From JAQUGA01 sp964521105 (lineage in GTDB: Bacteria > Bacteroidota > Bacteroidia > Bacteroidales > WCHB1-69), in the NCBI GenBank assembly GCA_964521105.1, contig CAZFPO010000008.1:1-59173 (forward strand): DNA of 59,173 nt, in the 5' to 3' direction. The notes below the pieces were generated by a model that worked only from the letters and a program-made list of their open reading frames with translations, made no database searches and was not told where the DNA came from. The translations under genes and the position numbers were made by a program. Below, piece by piece: positions 1 to 8,477 of the stretch (positions are counted from its first letter, which is position 1; each line of letters opens with the position of its first letter).

Positions 1-154
1 TTTTTTTTATTTTGTATAATTTTCATTTTTTTTATTTTAGTAATTGTTATTATTAATTTAAAGCTCATTTATCGAATAATACAAAATATTATCATCAGCT
101 ATACGCACTAAATAATCTTTCAATAAAAGACAATTCAATGATTTGGTTTTTTGT

Positions 155-162
155 TATCTTTG
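155..162 (+). promoter_or_regulatory. Bacteroidota -7 promoter element (TATCTTTG)
   Basis: TATCTTTG matches the Bacteroidota primary-sigma -7 consensus TAnnTTTG exactly. No TTTG -33 element is seen 19-21 bp upstream. The predicted start of transcription, about 167-169, falls at the base of the first hairpin of the candidate small RNA. No plus-strand gene follows until 2267, so the promoter appears to serve a short transcript. Confidence 0.5.
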
Positions 163-167
163 CAGAG

Positions 168-245
168 CATTTGGTTTTATTACTAAATGTGTCAATCCGA
201 AAGAGACCGGTTAATGGTTCTGCAAAACCATTGCCGGTTTTTTAT
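168..245 (+). ncRNA. Candidate small RNA ending in an intrinsic terminator
   Basis: Two hairpins follow a Bacteroidota promoter motif. The first pairs CATTTGG (168-174) with CTAAATG (183-189) around an 8-nt loop. A 16-nt linker follows. The second is a strong terminator: ACCGG (206-210) pairs with CCGGT (234-238), enclosing AATGGTT (213-219) paired with AACCATT (226-232), and a T-rich run starts at 238. The transcript would be about 75-80 nt. I do not recognise an Rfam family. It could also be the attenuated leader of a lost or distant gene, but no ORF follows in the sense direction for 2 kb. Confidence 0.45.
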
Positions 246-273
246 TTTAATAATAATAAAAATATTTTACTAA

Positions 274-325
274 AACACATTGCAATAATATGATTTTTTT
301 TCCATATACACACAAGCAATGTGTT
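274..325. repeat. Inverted repeat, 10-bp arms
   Basis: AACACATTGC at 274-283 is matched by its exact reverse complement GCAATGTGTT at 316-325, with a 32-bp AT-rich spacer. There is no ORF inside and no obvious T-run after it. It may be a hairpin, a protein-binding site or a decayed mobile-element end; nothing in the sequence decides between these. Confidence 0.4.
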
Positions 326-475
326 AAACAATGTTAATTTCAATATTCTTTAACCATATAATATGTGGTGAATATTTTAAAATTCGATACTTTTTCAACT
401 GTCTGTCTACCATTGCAATAACGAAGTATTAGTATAAACATTTTTTCATTCAAAATACAAATCTATAACATATCA

Positions 476-505
476 TTGCCTGTTGGTGTTAACACCAATA
501 GGCAA
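476..505. repeat. 30-bp near-perfect palindrome
   Basis: The sequence from 476 to 505 reads as its own reverse complement except at one pair (482/499, which would be G-U in RNA on the plus strand). It is centred on GTTAAC, with outer arms TTGCC/GGCAA and inner arms TTGGTGTT/AACACCAA. No T-run follows on either strand, so a terminator is unlikely. A dimeric regulator operator or an interspersed palindromic element are both possible. Confidence 0.5.
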
Positions 506-676
506 GTCAATTCTAAAGATTATTTATATTGATAACTTTTTGTCATAAATATGCTTGTTTCAATTTCCTCAATAAGTTCAGAATTAAAATTACAACATAT
601 TCATTCTGTCCTCAATTTCAAAATAAACGTTATAAATAATTTTCCGTTTTCAAACTACTATTATAATAAAAAATAC

Positions 677-1579
677 TTATTGCGGAATTACATTCTTTTT
701 CACCCTTCTACTAACAATGTAAACACCAGTAAAAATTAAACTTGCAGCCAAAATCTTTACCAAATTCAAACTTCCCATTCCAAGCCATATTGCTACAATA
801 CTTGCAATAAAAGGCTGTGAGTAAATGTAAACTCCGACTACTGATGGCGATAGTTGTTTCATGGATGTAATGATTAAAAGATAGGCTAAAAATGTTGTTC
901 CAATAATTATATATGCCATTGAAAACCATACATGCGAAGGATAATTGATGTAGTGAACTGGATTGGTGGTGAACAATAAAATCGGCAAAACCAAAACCGC
1001 TCCCGACAGAAAAAACCATTTCATCAAGGTGTGTGCTTGATATTTCATAACCAATGGTTTTGAAAGGACTATATAAAAAGCGTACGATGCGGCATTTATC
1101 AAAATTAATCCACTTCCAGCCAAACTACTCTCTTTTGTTGACGATGTTGCACTTTCGACCACGATAACCAATGCTCCAAGTCCAGCCAGAAAAATTCCGC
1201 TCATTTTAGATATTGACATTGATTCTTTTGTGATAAAATAAGCCAGCAAAAGAACAATAACTGGATTTGAAATTTGAATGATTGAGGCATCAATGGGTGA
1301 GGTTAAATTTAAACCTTCAAAAAACATTAATTGATTAACAAAAACACCAAAAAAACCGCACATAAAAATCTTGAAGTAATCTTTTTTGTCAATTTTTTCG
1401 GATTTAAAGAATACGGAATACAACCAAAAAAGCAATAAAGCACCAAAAATTCGATACAACACGATGTCGTGAGGTTTAAAATAATCAGGCATAATTCCTT
1501 TCGAAATCACATAATTTAATCCAAAAATCAAGTTTCCAGCAATAAGGGCAATGTGAGCAAATACTAGTTTGTTTTTCAT
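677..1579 (-). CDS. EamA/DMT-family permease
   Basis: A 300-residue protein made almost wholly of hydrophobic helices, about ten, as expected for the drug/metabolite transporter superfamily with two EamA repeats (roughly residues 8-140 and 155-290). It begins MKNKLVFAHIALIAGNLIFG and has the typical proline-containing helix pattern. It sits in the inner membrane and probably exports a small metabolite; the substrate cannot be read from the sequence. Its ATG overlaps the TGA of the upstream NlpC/P60 gene (ATGA, 1576-1579), so the two are probably translationally coupled. It ends with a short positive tail (RRVKKN). Confidence 0.88.
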   Translation of the reverse strand: MKNKLVFAHIALIAGNLIFGLNYVISKGIMPDYFKPHDIVLYRIFGALLLFWLYSVFFKSEKIDKKDYFKIFMCGFFGVFVNQLMFFEGLNLTSPIDASIIQISNPVIVLLLAYFITKESMSISKMSGIFLAGLGALVIVVESATSSTKESSLAGSGLILINAASYAFYIVLSKPLVMKYQAHTLMKWFFLSGAVLVLPILLFTTNPVHYINYPSHVWFSMAYIIIGTTFLAYLLIITSMKQLSPSVVGVYIYSQPFIASIVAIWLGMGSLNLVKILAASLIFTGVYIVSRRVKKNVIPQ

Positions 1580-2103
1580 GGTACTTTTTGATGCCTTCCT
1601 GCTTTATAAAAGGCTTTTACATAATACGGCTCATCTAAATTTGTAAGAATTACCCCCTTGGATGTGGATGAGTGGACAAAGAGATTGTCTTTTAAATATA
1701 GCCCAACATGCGATACCGTTTTGTTTTTACTTGTGATAAAAAAAAGAACATCACCTTCTTTAAGCTCTTTTTTATCAACAAAATAGACATTTTTCATAAT
1801 GTCGGATGCTGAACGATAAAGATCGATACCATAAACTTCTTTGTAAATACTCATGACTAAACCCGAACAATCGACACCTTTTTTATCGACACCACCAAAT
1901 TTGTATGGTGTTCCAAGCCATTCATTTACAACTTTGTAGAGTTTTTTATTATCGTTTCCATTTGCGGAAATTTTTGTTACTGGCTTTGGTTTTTTAATCT
2001 GCGTTTTTGGTTTTTTTTTGATTGGTTTTTTATGTGATTTACACGAGTCAAGGCTAATAAACCCAACTAATAAAATCATTGATAAAATCAAAAATCGTTT
2101 CAT
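1576..2103 (-). CDS. NlpC/P60 (C40) peptidoglycan hydrolase lipoprotein
   Basis: The 175-residue product starts with a lipoprotein signal (hydrophobic stretch 4-18, lipobox LDSC with Cys21), then a Lys/Pro-rich linker (about 23-45), then an NlpC/P60 domain. The catalytic Cys79 lies in GVDCSGL and the catalytic His132 in VSHVGLY. The family hydrolyses the gamma-D-Glu-diamino acid bond of peptidoglycan peptides. The protein is probably anchored in the outer or inner membrane facing the periplasm. It is the first gene of a two-gene unit with the EamA permease. Divergent from it lies the membrane protein at 2267. Confidence 0.9.
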   Translation of the reverse strand: MKRFLILSMILLVGFISLDSCKSHKKPIKKKPKTQIKKPKPVTKISANGNDNKKLYKVVNEWLGTPYKFGGVDKKGVDCSGLVMSIYKEVYGIDLYRSASDIMKNVYFVDKKELKEGDVLFFITSKNKTVSHVGLYLKDNLFVHSSTSKGVILTNLDEPYYVKAFYKAGRHQKVP

Positions 2104-2217
2104 AAAACCAATTTTATTACAAACCTACAATTTTTATTAAAACATCTTATCGTTTCTTATAGAATTTATGAACTGACAATTCAGGATATTAAATTATTAT
2201 AAAATATTATTTTATTA

Positions 2218-2248
2218 ATTGTGTGTGTTTTTAAATGACTTACTTTTG
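2218..2248 (+). promoter_or_regulatory. Bacteroidota promoter (ATTG-N19-TACTTTTG)
   Basis: ATTG at 2218-2221 is followed after 19 bp by TACTTTTG at 2241-2248, fitting the Bacteroidota -33/-7 pattern with correct spacing. Transcription should start near 2254. This lies downstream of the in-frame GTG-side extension at 2219, so it argues that translation starts at the ATG at 2267. Confidence 0.6.
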
Positions 2249-2266
2249 AATTCAAGTATCATTGTT

Positions 2267-3319
2267 ATGCAAAGTAACTTTAATAAAATTCAGTCATTTT
2301 TTAGTACAAAACGGATTATTATTCCTATTGTACTTGGTTTTATTGTTGCGGTTTATCTATTATTTAAAGATTTTAAACCCGAATCGTTGCACTTAATTAG
2401 TTTAAACTGGCAATTTTTTGGTTTTTTAGGATTGGCTCTTTTTTTTGTTTTTCTTCGCGATTTTGCTTATATCATTCGTTTGCGTTTTTTAACCGATAAA
2501 AAAATCAGTTGGAAAGGTGCTTTTCAGGTTGTAATGCTTTGGGAATTTGCATCTTCGCTCACACCCTCGGTAGTTGGAGGCTCTGCCATTGCTATGTTTA
2601 TTATTAATCAAGAACGTGTCTCTTTAGGACGTTCTACCGCCATAGTAATGATTACAGCCATTTTTGATGAACTGTTTTATATCGTAACAGTGCCTGTAGT
2701 TTTTATTTTGGTTGGATTTAATTCAATTTTCGTAAATGGTTCATTTTCATTAATGGGTAGTGAATTATCCACTGGGTCGATGTTTTTAATTGGATATTTA
2801 TTTATTTTAGGACTTGTTTTATTATTGGTTTACGGTGTATTTATTAATCCTTATCAAACTCGCTACATTATTGTTTCCATATTCCGTATCCGTTTTTTAA
2901 GAAGATGGAAGTTTAAAGCCATACGAACGGGTAATGAAATAATCATTGCATCAAAAGAATTTAAAGGAAAGTCGTTTTTGTATTGGCTAAAATTATTTGG
3001 AATTACCACCGCATCATGGACTTCTCGTTTTTTGGTTGTAAATTGTTTAATTGCAGCCGTAGCATTTGGTGGTGATCAATTATTAATTTATGCACGACAA
3101 CTCGTAATGTGGGTAATTTTACTAATTAGTCCAACACCTGGTGGTACCGGCATTGCCGAATTCTTTTTCCCAGTTTTTTTAAAGGAATTTATCCCAGACG
3201 GTTTGGCTTCTGTATTAGCTTTATTATGGCGTTTTTTAACCTATTACCCATACATTTTAATAGGAGTAATTGTGTTGCCATTATGGATGAAACGAATCAT
3301 TAAAAAAAATAAATCATAA
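2267..3319 (+). CDS. Lysylphosphatidylglycerol synthase TM-domain (UPF0104) family membrane protein
   Basis: A polytopic membrane protein of 350 residues from the chosen start, with about eight hydrophobic segments. It resembles the flippase-like transmembrane domain of MprF/AglD proteins (UPF0104). Supporting motifs are WEFASSLTPSVVGGSA in the first third and SPTPGGTGIAEFFF near the end, the Gly/Pro-rich loops typical of the family. The frame stays open upstream to 2219, but a good promoter at 2218-2248 puts the transcript start after that point, so ATG 2267 (MQSNFNK) is preferred. The role is probably transport or flipping of a lipid or glycolipid; the soluble synthase domain is absent. Confidence 0.85.
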   Translation: MQSNFNKIQSFFSTKRIIIPIVLGFIVAVYLLFKDFKPESLHLISLNWQFFGFLGLALFFVFLRDFAYIIRLRFLTDKKISWKGAFQVVMLWEFASSLTPSVVGGSAIAMFIINQERVSLGRSTAIVMITAIFDELFYIVTVPVVFILVGFNSIFVNGSFSLMGSELSTGSMFLIGYLFILGLVLLLVYGVFINPYQTRYIIVSIFRIRFLRRWKFKAIRTGNEIIIASKEFKGKSFLYWLKLFGITTASWTSRFLVVNCLIAAVAFGGDQLLIYARQLVMWVILLISPTPGGTGIAEFFFPVFLKEFIPDGLASVLALLWRFLTYYPYILIGVIVLPLWMKRIIKKNKS

Positions 3320-3329
3320 TTTTTTACAC

Positions 3330-3743
3330 CTAATATCCTTTTTTAAAATTCCAAATCCAATTTGCAATCACAATTATACCTATTAAAATTAAGTAAAGAG
3401 GGTGAACTTTATGTCGAATAATTCTGTCAAAAGTTGGTTTTTTTGTAATAATTAAATTGTAGCTCATCCAAATAATAGCAGTAATTGCCATAATGTTTAC
3501 CACTATTGCCAATGGATTCCACATTAAACTTTGAAAAAAATCGCCTTTAAAAAGCGAAATTGTGCTTCGTGTCATTCCACAACCCGGGCAAGGATATCCT
3601 GTTAAATTTTTAAAAACACAAACACTATGTTCTTGATGTGGGTCGAGTAAAGTTGAAAGGTATACCAAAAAGTACCCTCCAAAAATTGCCGAAATTGTTA
3701 ATCGGTAACGGTTTTGCCAGGTTGAAAATAATTTAGAAAGCAA
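3330..3743 (-). CDS. DUF2752 small membrane protein
   Basis: A 137-residue protein with three hydrophobic segments and the DUF2752 signature YPCPGCGMTRS (about residues 50-60), followed by GDFFQSLMWNPLA. Function is unknown; the cysteines may bind metal. It begins with TTG at 3743, inside the end of the TM2 gene (11-bp overlap). No in-frame ATG exists before the signature motif, so the TTG start with coupling to the upstream gene is likely. DUF2752 genes are often beside TM2-domain genes, as here. The 3' end converges with the flippase-like gene, 10 bp away. Confidence 0.8.
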   Translation of the reverse strand: MLSKLFSTWQNRYRLTISAIFGGYFLVYLSTLLDPHQEHSVCVFKNLTGYPCPGCGMTRSTISLFKGDFFQSLMWNPLAIVVNIMAITAIIWMSYNLIITKKPTFDRIIRHKVHPLYLILIGIIVIANWIWNFKKGY

Positions 3744-4080
3744 ATTGGGTTAATTTATTATAGTTGTATTGTCGTGCTCTATCCATGGCGGTAAACCAAT
3801 CAATGATAACCCATATAATTCCAACGCCACAAAATACGGTTAATAACAATTTTCCCACTCCCGAGCCTGTATCACCTAACATAAAGCGGTCGAGCCCGAT
3901 ACCGCCTGCTAATAACGAAATTAACAGCATTGTTTGGGGGTCTTTAAATTCGATAGTTTGAAGAAACATAAATTTATTTTCATCCATATTTTGGAGTCGA
4001 TTTCGTATCTCCATAAAACGTTCGGTAGGAAATTTTGACGCATTCATGGCTAAAAACATCTCAATTTTTTGATTTTCCAT
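3733..4080 (-). CDS. TM2-domain protein (copy 1)
   Basis: A 115-residue protein with an N-terminal soluble part (KIEMFLAMNASKFPTERFME) and a C-terminal TM2 domain: two transmembrane helices joined by GGIGLDRFMLGD, ending in a DWFTAMDRARQ tail. The GxDRF motif in the loop is the TM2 hallmark. The ATG at 4080 is chosen over a TTG two codons upstream. It is a paralogue of the next upstream gene, with more than half the positions the same by eye, so the pair looks like a tandem duplication. It overlaps the DUF2752 gene by 11 bp. Biochemical role unknown. Confidence 0.85.
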   Translation of the reverse strand: MENQKIEMFLAMNASKFPTERFMEIRNRLQNMDENKFMFLQTIEFKDPQTMLLISLLAGGIGLDRFMLGDTGSGVGKLLLTVFCGVGIIWVIIDWFTAMDRARQYNYNKLTQFAF

Positions 4081-4124
4081 TGTCAAAGTTTAAATTAATA
4101 GGTTAACATTTCGTTTTTCAAAGT

Positions 4125-4168
4125 TAAAAAATAAACGCTTGAAATATTTTATCAAGCGTTTATTTTTT
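4125..4168 (-). terminator. Bidirectional-looking hairpin between the two TM2 genes
   Basis: A stem of about 16 bp (AAACGCTTGA paired with TCAAGCGTTT, extended by A/T pairs) lies around 4126-4168 with a 9-nt loop. Read on the minus strand it follows the stop of the 4184-4522 gene and ends in a T-run. It should terminate that gene and separate it from copy 1. Confidence 0.7.
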
Positions 4169-4183
4169 CTAAGCTATTAAATC

Positions 4184-4522
4184 TTAGTAAGCAAATTGCA
4201 TAAATTTTGAATAATTTAATTGACGGGTTCTGTCTTGAACAGTAAACCAATCAACAATTGCCCAAATTCCACAACCGCCAGCAGTTAATAATTTTGCAAC
4301 ACCTAAACCAGTATCACCTAACATAAAACGGTCAACTCCGTATGCTCCTAATAATATCGAAATTATTAAAAGGGTTGTTGGGTCTTTGTAAGGGATTGAT
4401 TGAACCATCATGAACTTATTATCATCCATTTGTTCTAATTTTTGACGGATTTCCATCATACGTTCTGCTGGAAATTTTTGTCCAGTAGTTGCGATAAACA
4501 TTTCAATTTTGTTGCTGTCCAT
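4184..4522 (-). CDS. TM2-domain protein (copy 2)
   Basis: A 112-residue paralogue of the neighbouring TM2 protein with the same plan: soluble N-terminal helix region (NKIEMFIATTGQKFPAERMM), then two membrane helices with GAYGVDRFMLGD between them, and the tail DWFTVQDRTRQLNYSKFMQFAY. It ends with almost the same residues as copy 1. TM2 proteins are small inner-membrane proteins of unknown function. A terminator-like hairpin follows the gene, so it is probably transcribed alone. Start ATG at 4522 is the only reasonable one. Confidence 0.85.
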   Translation of the reverse strand: MDSNKIEMFIATTGQKFPAERMMEIRQKLEQMDDNKFMMVQSIPYKDPTTLLIISILLGAYGVDRFMLGDTGLGVAKLLTAGGCGIWAIVDWFTVQDRTRQLNYSKFMQFAY

Positions 4523-4663
4523 ATTGTTATATTTGATTTAACAGTGCAATTTACTAAAAAAAGTTAAATGATAATCAGACCCATTAAAAAAAGTTAAAAT
4601 TATTTTGTTAATAAAACCCATTGCTTTATGAATCAACTACTTTTAACTAAAAAATTATTGAAT

Positions 4664-5338
4664 TTATCCTTCATTTCCTTCCACAATAATCACAATTTCG
4701 CCTTTAATGTTTTGGTTTTTATAAATTTCAAAAACCTCCTCTAAAGAACCTCGAACAAAAGACTCATACATTTTTGAAATTTCTCGAGCTACACAAACAT
4801 TTCGAGTATTTCCAAAAAATGGCATCATTTGTTCCAGTGTTTTTACCAAACGATGTGGCGATTCGTACAAAATAACTGTATTTTGCAATTCTGAAAGCAT
4901 TTTTAAGGCGGTCATTCGACCTTTTTTGTGTGGTAAAAAACCATAAAATAAAAAACGGTCGCAGGGAATTCCCGAAGTAACTAAAGCGGGAATAAAGGCA
5001 GTAGGTCCGGGTAAACATTCCACTTCGATACCATTTTTTAAACATTCGCGAATGATTAAAAAACCAGGGTCAGAAATTCCTGGAGTTCCAGCATCAGAAA
5101 TTAAACACACTGAATTATGAAATAAAACCTTATCCACAAATCGCTGTAAGCTCTTGTGCTCATTATTCATGTGATAGGCTAATGTTGGTTTGTCGATTTG
5201 AAAATGACGAAGTAAGTTTGAGCTGGTACGAGTATCTTCACAAAGTATCAAATCGCACTCTTTCAATGTTCTTAAAGCTCTAAGAGTGATATCTTCTAAG
5301 TTTCCAATTGGTGTAGGAATAACAAATAGTTTTGCCAT
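4664..5338 (-). CDS. rsmI: 16S rRNA (cytidine-1402-2'-O)-methyltransferase RsmI
   Basis: A 224-residue protein beginning MAKLFVIPTPIGNLEDIT, the N-terminal signature of RsmI in the tetrapyrrole-methylase fold. Further family motifs are LILCEDTRTSSNLL (about 31-44), CLISDAGTPGISDPGF (about 80-95) and LPGPTAFIPAL (about 108-120). The enzyme methylates the ribose of C1402 in the ribosomal P site using SAM. It lacks the C-terminal extension found in longer orthologues, as is common in this phylum. It is the last gene of the S41-M28-rsmI unit, starting 2 bp after the M28 stop. Confidence 0.95.
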   Translation of the reverse strand: MAKLFVIPTPIGNLEDITLRALRTLKECDLILCEDTRTSSNLLRHFQIDKPTLAYHMNNEHKSLQRFVDKVLFHNSVCLISDAGTPGISDPGFLIIRECLKNGIEVECLPGPTAFIPALVTSGIPCDRFLFYGFLPHKKGRMTALKMLSELQNTVILYESPHRLVKTLEQMMPFFGNTRNVCVAREISKMYESFVRGSLEEVFEIYKNQNIKGEIVIIVEGNEG

Positions 5339-5340
5339 AC

Positions 5341-6654
5341 TTAACGATATATTTCGACAAATTTTGTAACTAACTCAATCAATTTTGGATATTTAGCCAA
5401 ATTTATATTGGTTGAAACATCTTCGGGGTGATGATAGGGTCCAGTTTTCCCCATGGTGTAAAAAAACAAGGCAGGAATACCATTTTTATGAAAATAATAA
5501 TGATCGCTATTAGCAGCTTCGCCTCTTTTGACTAATTTAGGGTATAATGAATTTTTAGTATTAATGGAATCAAACATAGAAAATTCTTTTTCATTTGCAG
5601 TGCCATTAACTGCGGTTATGCCATTTTCGCCAGCTCCAACCATATCCAAATTTAGCACACATTTGATTTTTTTTAACGGAAACAGTGGATTAGATGTGTA
5701 ATATTCAGAACCTAATAAACCTGCCTCTTCGCCAGTAAATAGCATGAAAGCAATGGAATAATAGGGTTGGTTTTCGGGTTTACTATAATAACGAGCCAAA
5801 TCTAAAACAGCTGCTACACCGCTTGCATTGTCGTTAGCTCCTGGGAAAAAAATTTCACTGCCCATCATTCCCAAGTGGTCGTAATGAGCTGTAAAAACAA
5901 TAAAAGAGTCAGGTTGAGCTTTTCCCTTTACATATCCTACAACATTTTGTGTTTTATAACGCGGATAAAATTTGTTTTCAATATTTATTTTTACCTTTTT
6001 GGGTTTAAGCTCGGGTTTATCAATGTGAACATTAATAACCGGAGTTGCCATTGTTTTTTTTCCCGAAGATATTCCCCAAGCATTTAATTTATTATCGAAA
6101 ATGACAATACCCTTTGCTCCATAAATATTTTGAACAGCTAATTGTTGCTGATTTTGAAATGATTTTTTCTTTCGTTTTTTTTCGCTTGCTTGCGAAAAAT
6201 CAAAATAAATGATAGCATTCGAAAAATTATTTTTGGAGTTTATTTTTTTTAGTTTTCGAACATTAGTTAAATACGAGTATGGTATTTTAACAAGCTCAAA
6301 TTCGCCATTTAATCCACTAGACGCTGCAAAAATTCGCATTTCGTAAAATGGTTTTATCGTAACTGAATCGTTAATAATTAATTCCATTTTGCCCGTAAAG
6401 GTATTAACTGGAAAACTAAACGATTGAAAATAATCGGATTGAAATTTTAATAAACCCCATTTTTCAAATTGCGATTTAATATAAGTTGCTGCTTTTTCAT
6501 CGCCTTTGTTCACATAACCCCTACCACTCATGTACGAAGACGAAAGGGTATCAATAATGCTTCTAACATAAATTGTATCCTGAGAAAAAAGTGATGCAGA
6601 TAATTGCTGAATTACAAGAATCGAAACAAAAATTTTAAGATAAAAATTCTTCAT
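5341..6654 (-). CDS. Secreted M28-family zinc aminopeptidase with PA-like insert
   Basis: From ATG 6654 the product has 437 residues with a Sec signal (KNFYLKIFVSILVIQQLSASLFSQ region), a protease-associated-like segment (about 95-235) and an M28 domain. Zinc-site motifs are visible: TAHYDHLG, GANDNASG, FTGEEAGLLGS (catalytic and ligand Glu), NLDMVG and the late His of GPYHHPED. The enzyme probably trims peptides in the periplasm or outside the cell. A TTG at 6669 lies in frame, but the ATG fits the signal peptide better. It lies between the S41 peptidase and rsmI with gaps of 17 bp and 2 bp, so the three are probably co-transcribed. Confidence 0.92.
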   Translation of the reverse strand: MKNFYLKIFVSILVIQQLSASLFSQDTIYVRSIIDTLSSSYMSGRGYVNKGDEKAATYIKSQFEKWGLLKFQSDYFQSFSFPVNTFTGKMELIINDSVTIKPFYEMRIFAASSGLNGEFELVKIPYSYLTNVRKLKKINSKNNFSNAIIYFDFSQASEKKRKKKSFQNQQQLAVQNIYGAKGIVIFDNKLNAWGISSGKKTMATPVINVHIDKPELKPKKVKINIENKFYPRYKTQNVVGYVKGKAQPDSFIVFTAHYDHLGMMGSEIFFPGANDNASGVAAVLDLARYYSKPENQPYYSIAFMLFTGEEAGLLGSEYYTSNPLFPLKKIKCVLNLDMVGAGENGITAVNGTANEKEFSMFDSINTKNSLYPKLVKRGEAANSDHYYFHKNGIPALFFYTMGKTGPYHHPEDVSTNINLAKYPKLIELVTKFVEIYR

Positions 6655-6671
6655 TATTCTATAAATCAAGG

Positions 6672-8447
6672 TTAATTTTGAATTTTCATTTTCTTAAATA
6701 ATTTTTCATCAGCTATTACCTTTAACGCTTGATTGTAAATTTCGTCAATCTCGTACCAAATTTGAATTCCTGAGGCAAAATCGAATAAATTGCGAGCAAA
6801 GTAGAAACGAAGTTGATAACTTATGTATTTATCTGTATCAAATCCTGCTTGTGCTTTATAATAATCTTCTTTTAGTTTATTAATATGATTCGAAAACATC
6901 AACCCAATATGAGTATTTAACGACTCTTGATTGACCGAAGAGATAGTTTTGTATAAATTATTAATTGAATCCTTATACAATTCTAAAAAGCTCTTCATTT
7001 CAACCGTAAAATCAAAATCTAAACTGTCATAAACACCTTCTTTTGCAGCATAAGCCTTAAAGTCGTCAATAGTTTTTTTATCAACAATAAATTGATTTTT
7101 AAACTGTGCAAAAGTTGGGTATTGGGTTTTCATTTCGGCTCGTTTATTATCTAATACCGACATAGTGTATTGATTAAACATTCCTGCACGAGCTAATTTT
7201 GAATAATAATAAGAAGTTTTATTTGTATCCATAGGAATAAAAATATCGGGCATAATTCCACCGCCTCCAAAAACCACTCTACCCCTAGGGGTAATATACT
7301 TTAAAGAATCAGGAAATTTAATACTATCTGCCGAAATCATTTCAGAATGTTTAAAACGGTTGGATAAATCTTTATAATATTCATCAACGCCTTCTTCATA
7401 AGGTTTTTGAATGCATCTTCCTGTGGGTGTGTGATAGCGAGAGGTTGTTAAACGAATCATTGAACCATCGTAAAGATTATACGGTTTTTGAACTAATCCT
7501 TTTCCAAACGAACGACGCCCCATAATAATTCCCCTATCCCAGTCTTGAATAGCCCCAGAAACAATTTCGCTAGCCGAAGCAGAACCTTCATCAATTAAAA
7601 TAATTAATCGTCCTTTTTCAAAATTACCTTTTTCTGTGGAATTATATGTTTGTTTAGGCGAATAAGCTCCTTCGGTGTAAACAATTAATTTATTTCTTTC
7701 CAAAAATTCATCGGACAATTGAATGGCTGTATTTAAATATCCCCCCGAGTTACCTCTTAAATCTAAAATTAAATGCTTCATGCCCTTTATTTTCAATTCG
7801 GAAATTGCGGTTTGGAATTCTTCCATTGTGGTTTGTGCAAAACGATCGAGTTTTATATATCCAACGTCATTATTTGCCATAAAATAGGCATCAATGCTGT
7901 TAATTGGAATTTTATCTCGAATAACCTTAAATTCAATTGGTGCTGGCTGACCTTTTCGCAACATAAGCATTTTCACTTCTGTTCCTTTGGGTCCTCGAAG
8001 CCTGTCAAAAACCCATTTATTATCCACTTGTTTACCCGTAGCAAATGCAGTATCTACTTTTAAAAATTTATCCCCAGCTAAAATACCAACTTTTTCGGAG
8101 GGACCACCATTAATAACAGCAACAACGACAATTGTATCTTTAATAATTTGAAATTGAATGCCTACTCCTTCAAAGTTACCTAATAGCGGTTCATTTGTTC
8201 TTTTCACGTCTTCTTTGGATATATAAGCAGTATGTGGGTCTAGTTCTTTAAGCATTTCTAAAATTGCTTTCTCGACATATTTATCAAGCATAACGGTATC
8301 CACATAAGCAAACTTTATTAACTGCAAAATGGTAGACATTTTTTCGTTATTAGCTCGATAATCTTCGGTTTGAGATTGAGCTTTTATTATATTTGAAAAA
8401 CTAAATAATAATGCTGTAAATAGAAAAATTAGACTGAGTTTTTTCAT
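6672..8447 (-). CDS. S41 C-terminal processing peptidase (CtpA/Prc-like)
   Basis: A 591-residue secreted protease from ATG 8447 (signal MKKLSLIFLFTALLFSFSN...). A PDZ domain lies around residues 75-165 (GNFEGVGIQFQ through the GPKGTEV loop) and the S41 catalytic core around 190-350. It contains the nucleophile region GSASASEIVSGA and the downstream general-base lysine in RRSFGKGLVQ. The C-terminal 200 residues are a helical extension usual in Bacteroidota members. An ATG at 8465 (six residues longer) is possible, but the promoter at 8478-8509 would leave it only a very short leader. First gene of the operon with M28 and rsmI. Confidence 0.93.
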   Translation of the reverse strand: MKKLSLIFLFTALLFSFSNIIKAQSQTEDYRANNEKMSTILQLIKFAYVDTVMLDKYVEKAILEMLKELDPHTAYISKEDVKRTNEPLLGNFEGVGIQFQIIKDTIVVVAVINGGPSEKVGILAGDKFLKVDTAFATGKQVDNKWVFDRLRGPKGTEVKMLMLRKGQPAPIEFKVIRDKIPINSIDAYFMANNDVGYIKLDRFAQTTMEEFQTAISELKIKGMKHLILDLRGNSGGYLNTAIQLSDEFLERNKLIVYTEGAYSPKQTYNSTEKGNFEKGRLIILIDEGSASASEIVSGAIQDWDRGIIMGRRSFGKGLVQKPYNLYDGSMIRLTTSRYHTPTGRCIQKPYEEGVDEYYKDLSNRFKHSEMISADSIKFPDSLKYITPRGRVVFGGGGIMPDIFIPMDTNKTSYYYSKLARAGMFNQYTMSVLDNKRAEMKTQYPTFAQFKNQFIVDKKTIDDFKAYAAKEGVYDSLDFDFTVEMKSFLELYKDSINNLYKTISSVNQESLNTHIGLMFSNHINKLKEDYYKAQAGFDTDKYISYQLRFYFARNLFDFASGIQIWYEIDEIYNQALKVIADEKLFKKMKIQN

Positions 8448-8477
8448 AATAATTGATTGTTTCATGTATTAGATTAG

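Larger units (their letters stand above)
1..676. other. Gene-free left end
   Basis: No convincing protein gene is visible here. A 62-codon open frame at 551-739 runs into the end of the permease gene on the other strand, has no recognisable features and is left out. The stretch holds a promoter-like motif with a candidate small RNA (155-245), a 10-bp-arm inverted repeat (274-325) and a near-perfect 30-bp palindrome (476-505), each listed separately. The rest is AT-rich sequence without a pattern I can name. Confidence 0.6.

Noticed and set aside
551..739. 62-codon open frame on the plus strand
   Set aside because: No domain, low-complexity Asn/Tyr/Ser content, overlaps the end of the permease gene on the other strand, and no promoter or start context.
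2219..2266. Upstream extension of the flippase-like gene
   Set aside because: The frame is open, but the matched -33/-7 promoter (2218-2248) lies within it, so transcription would start after this start codon.
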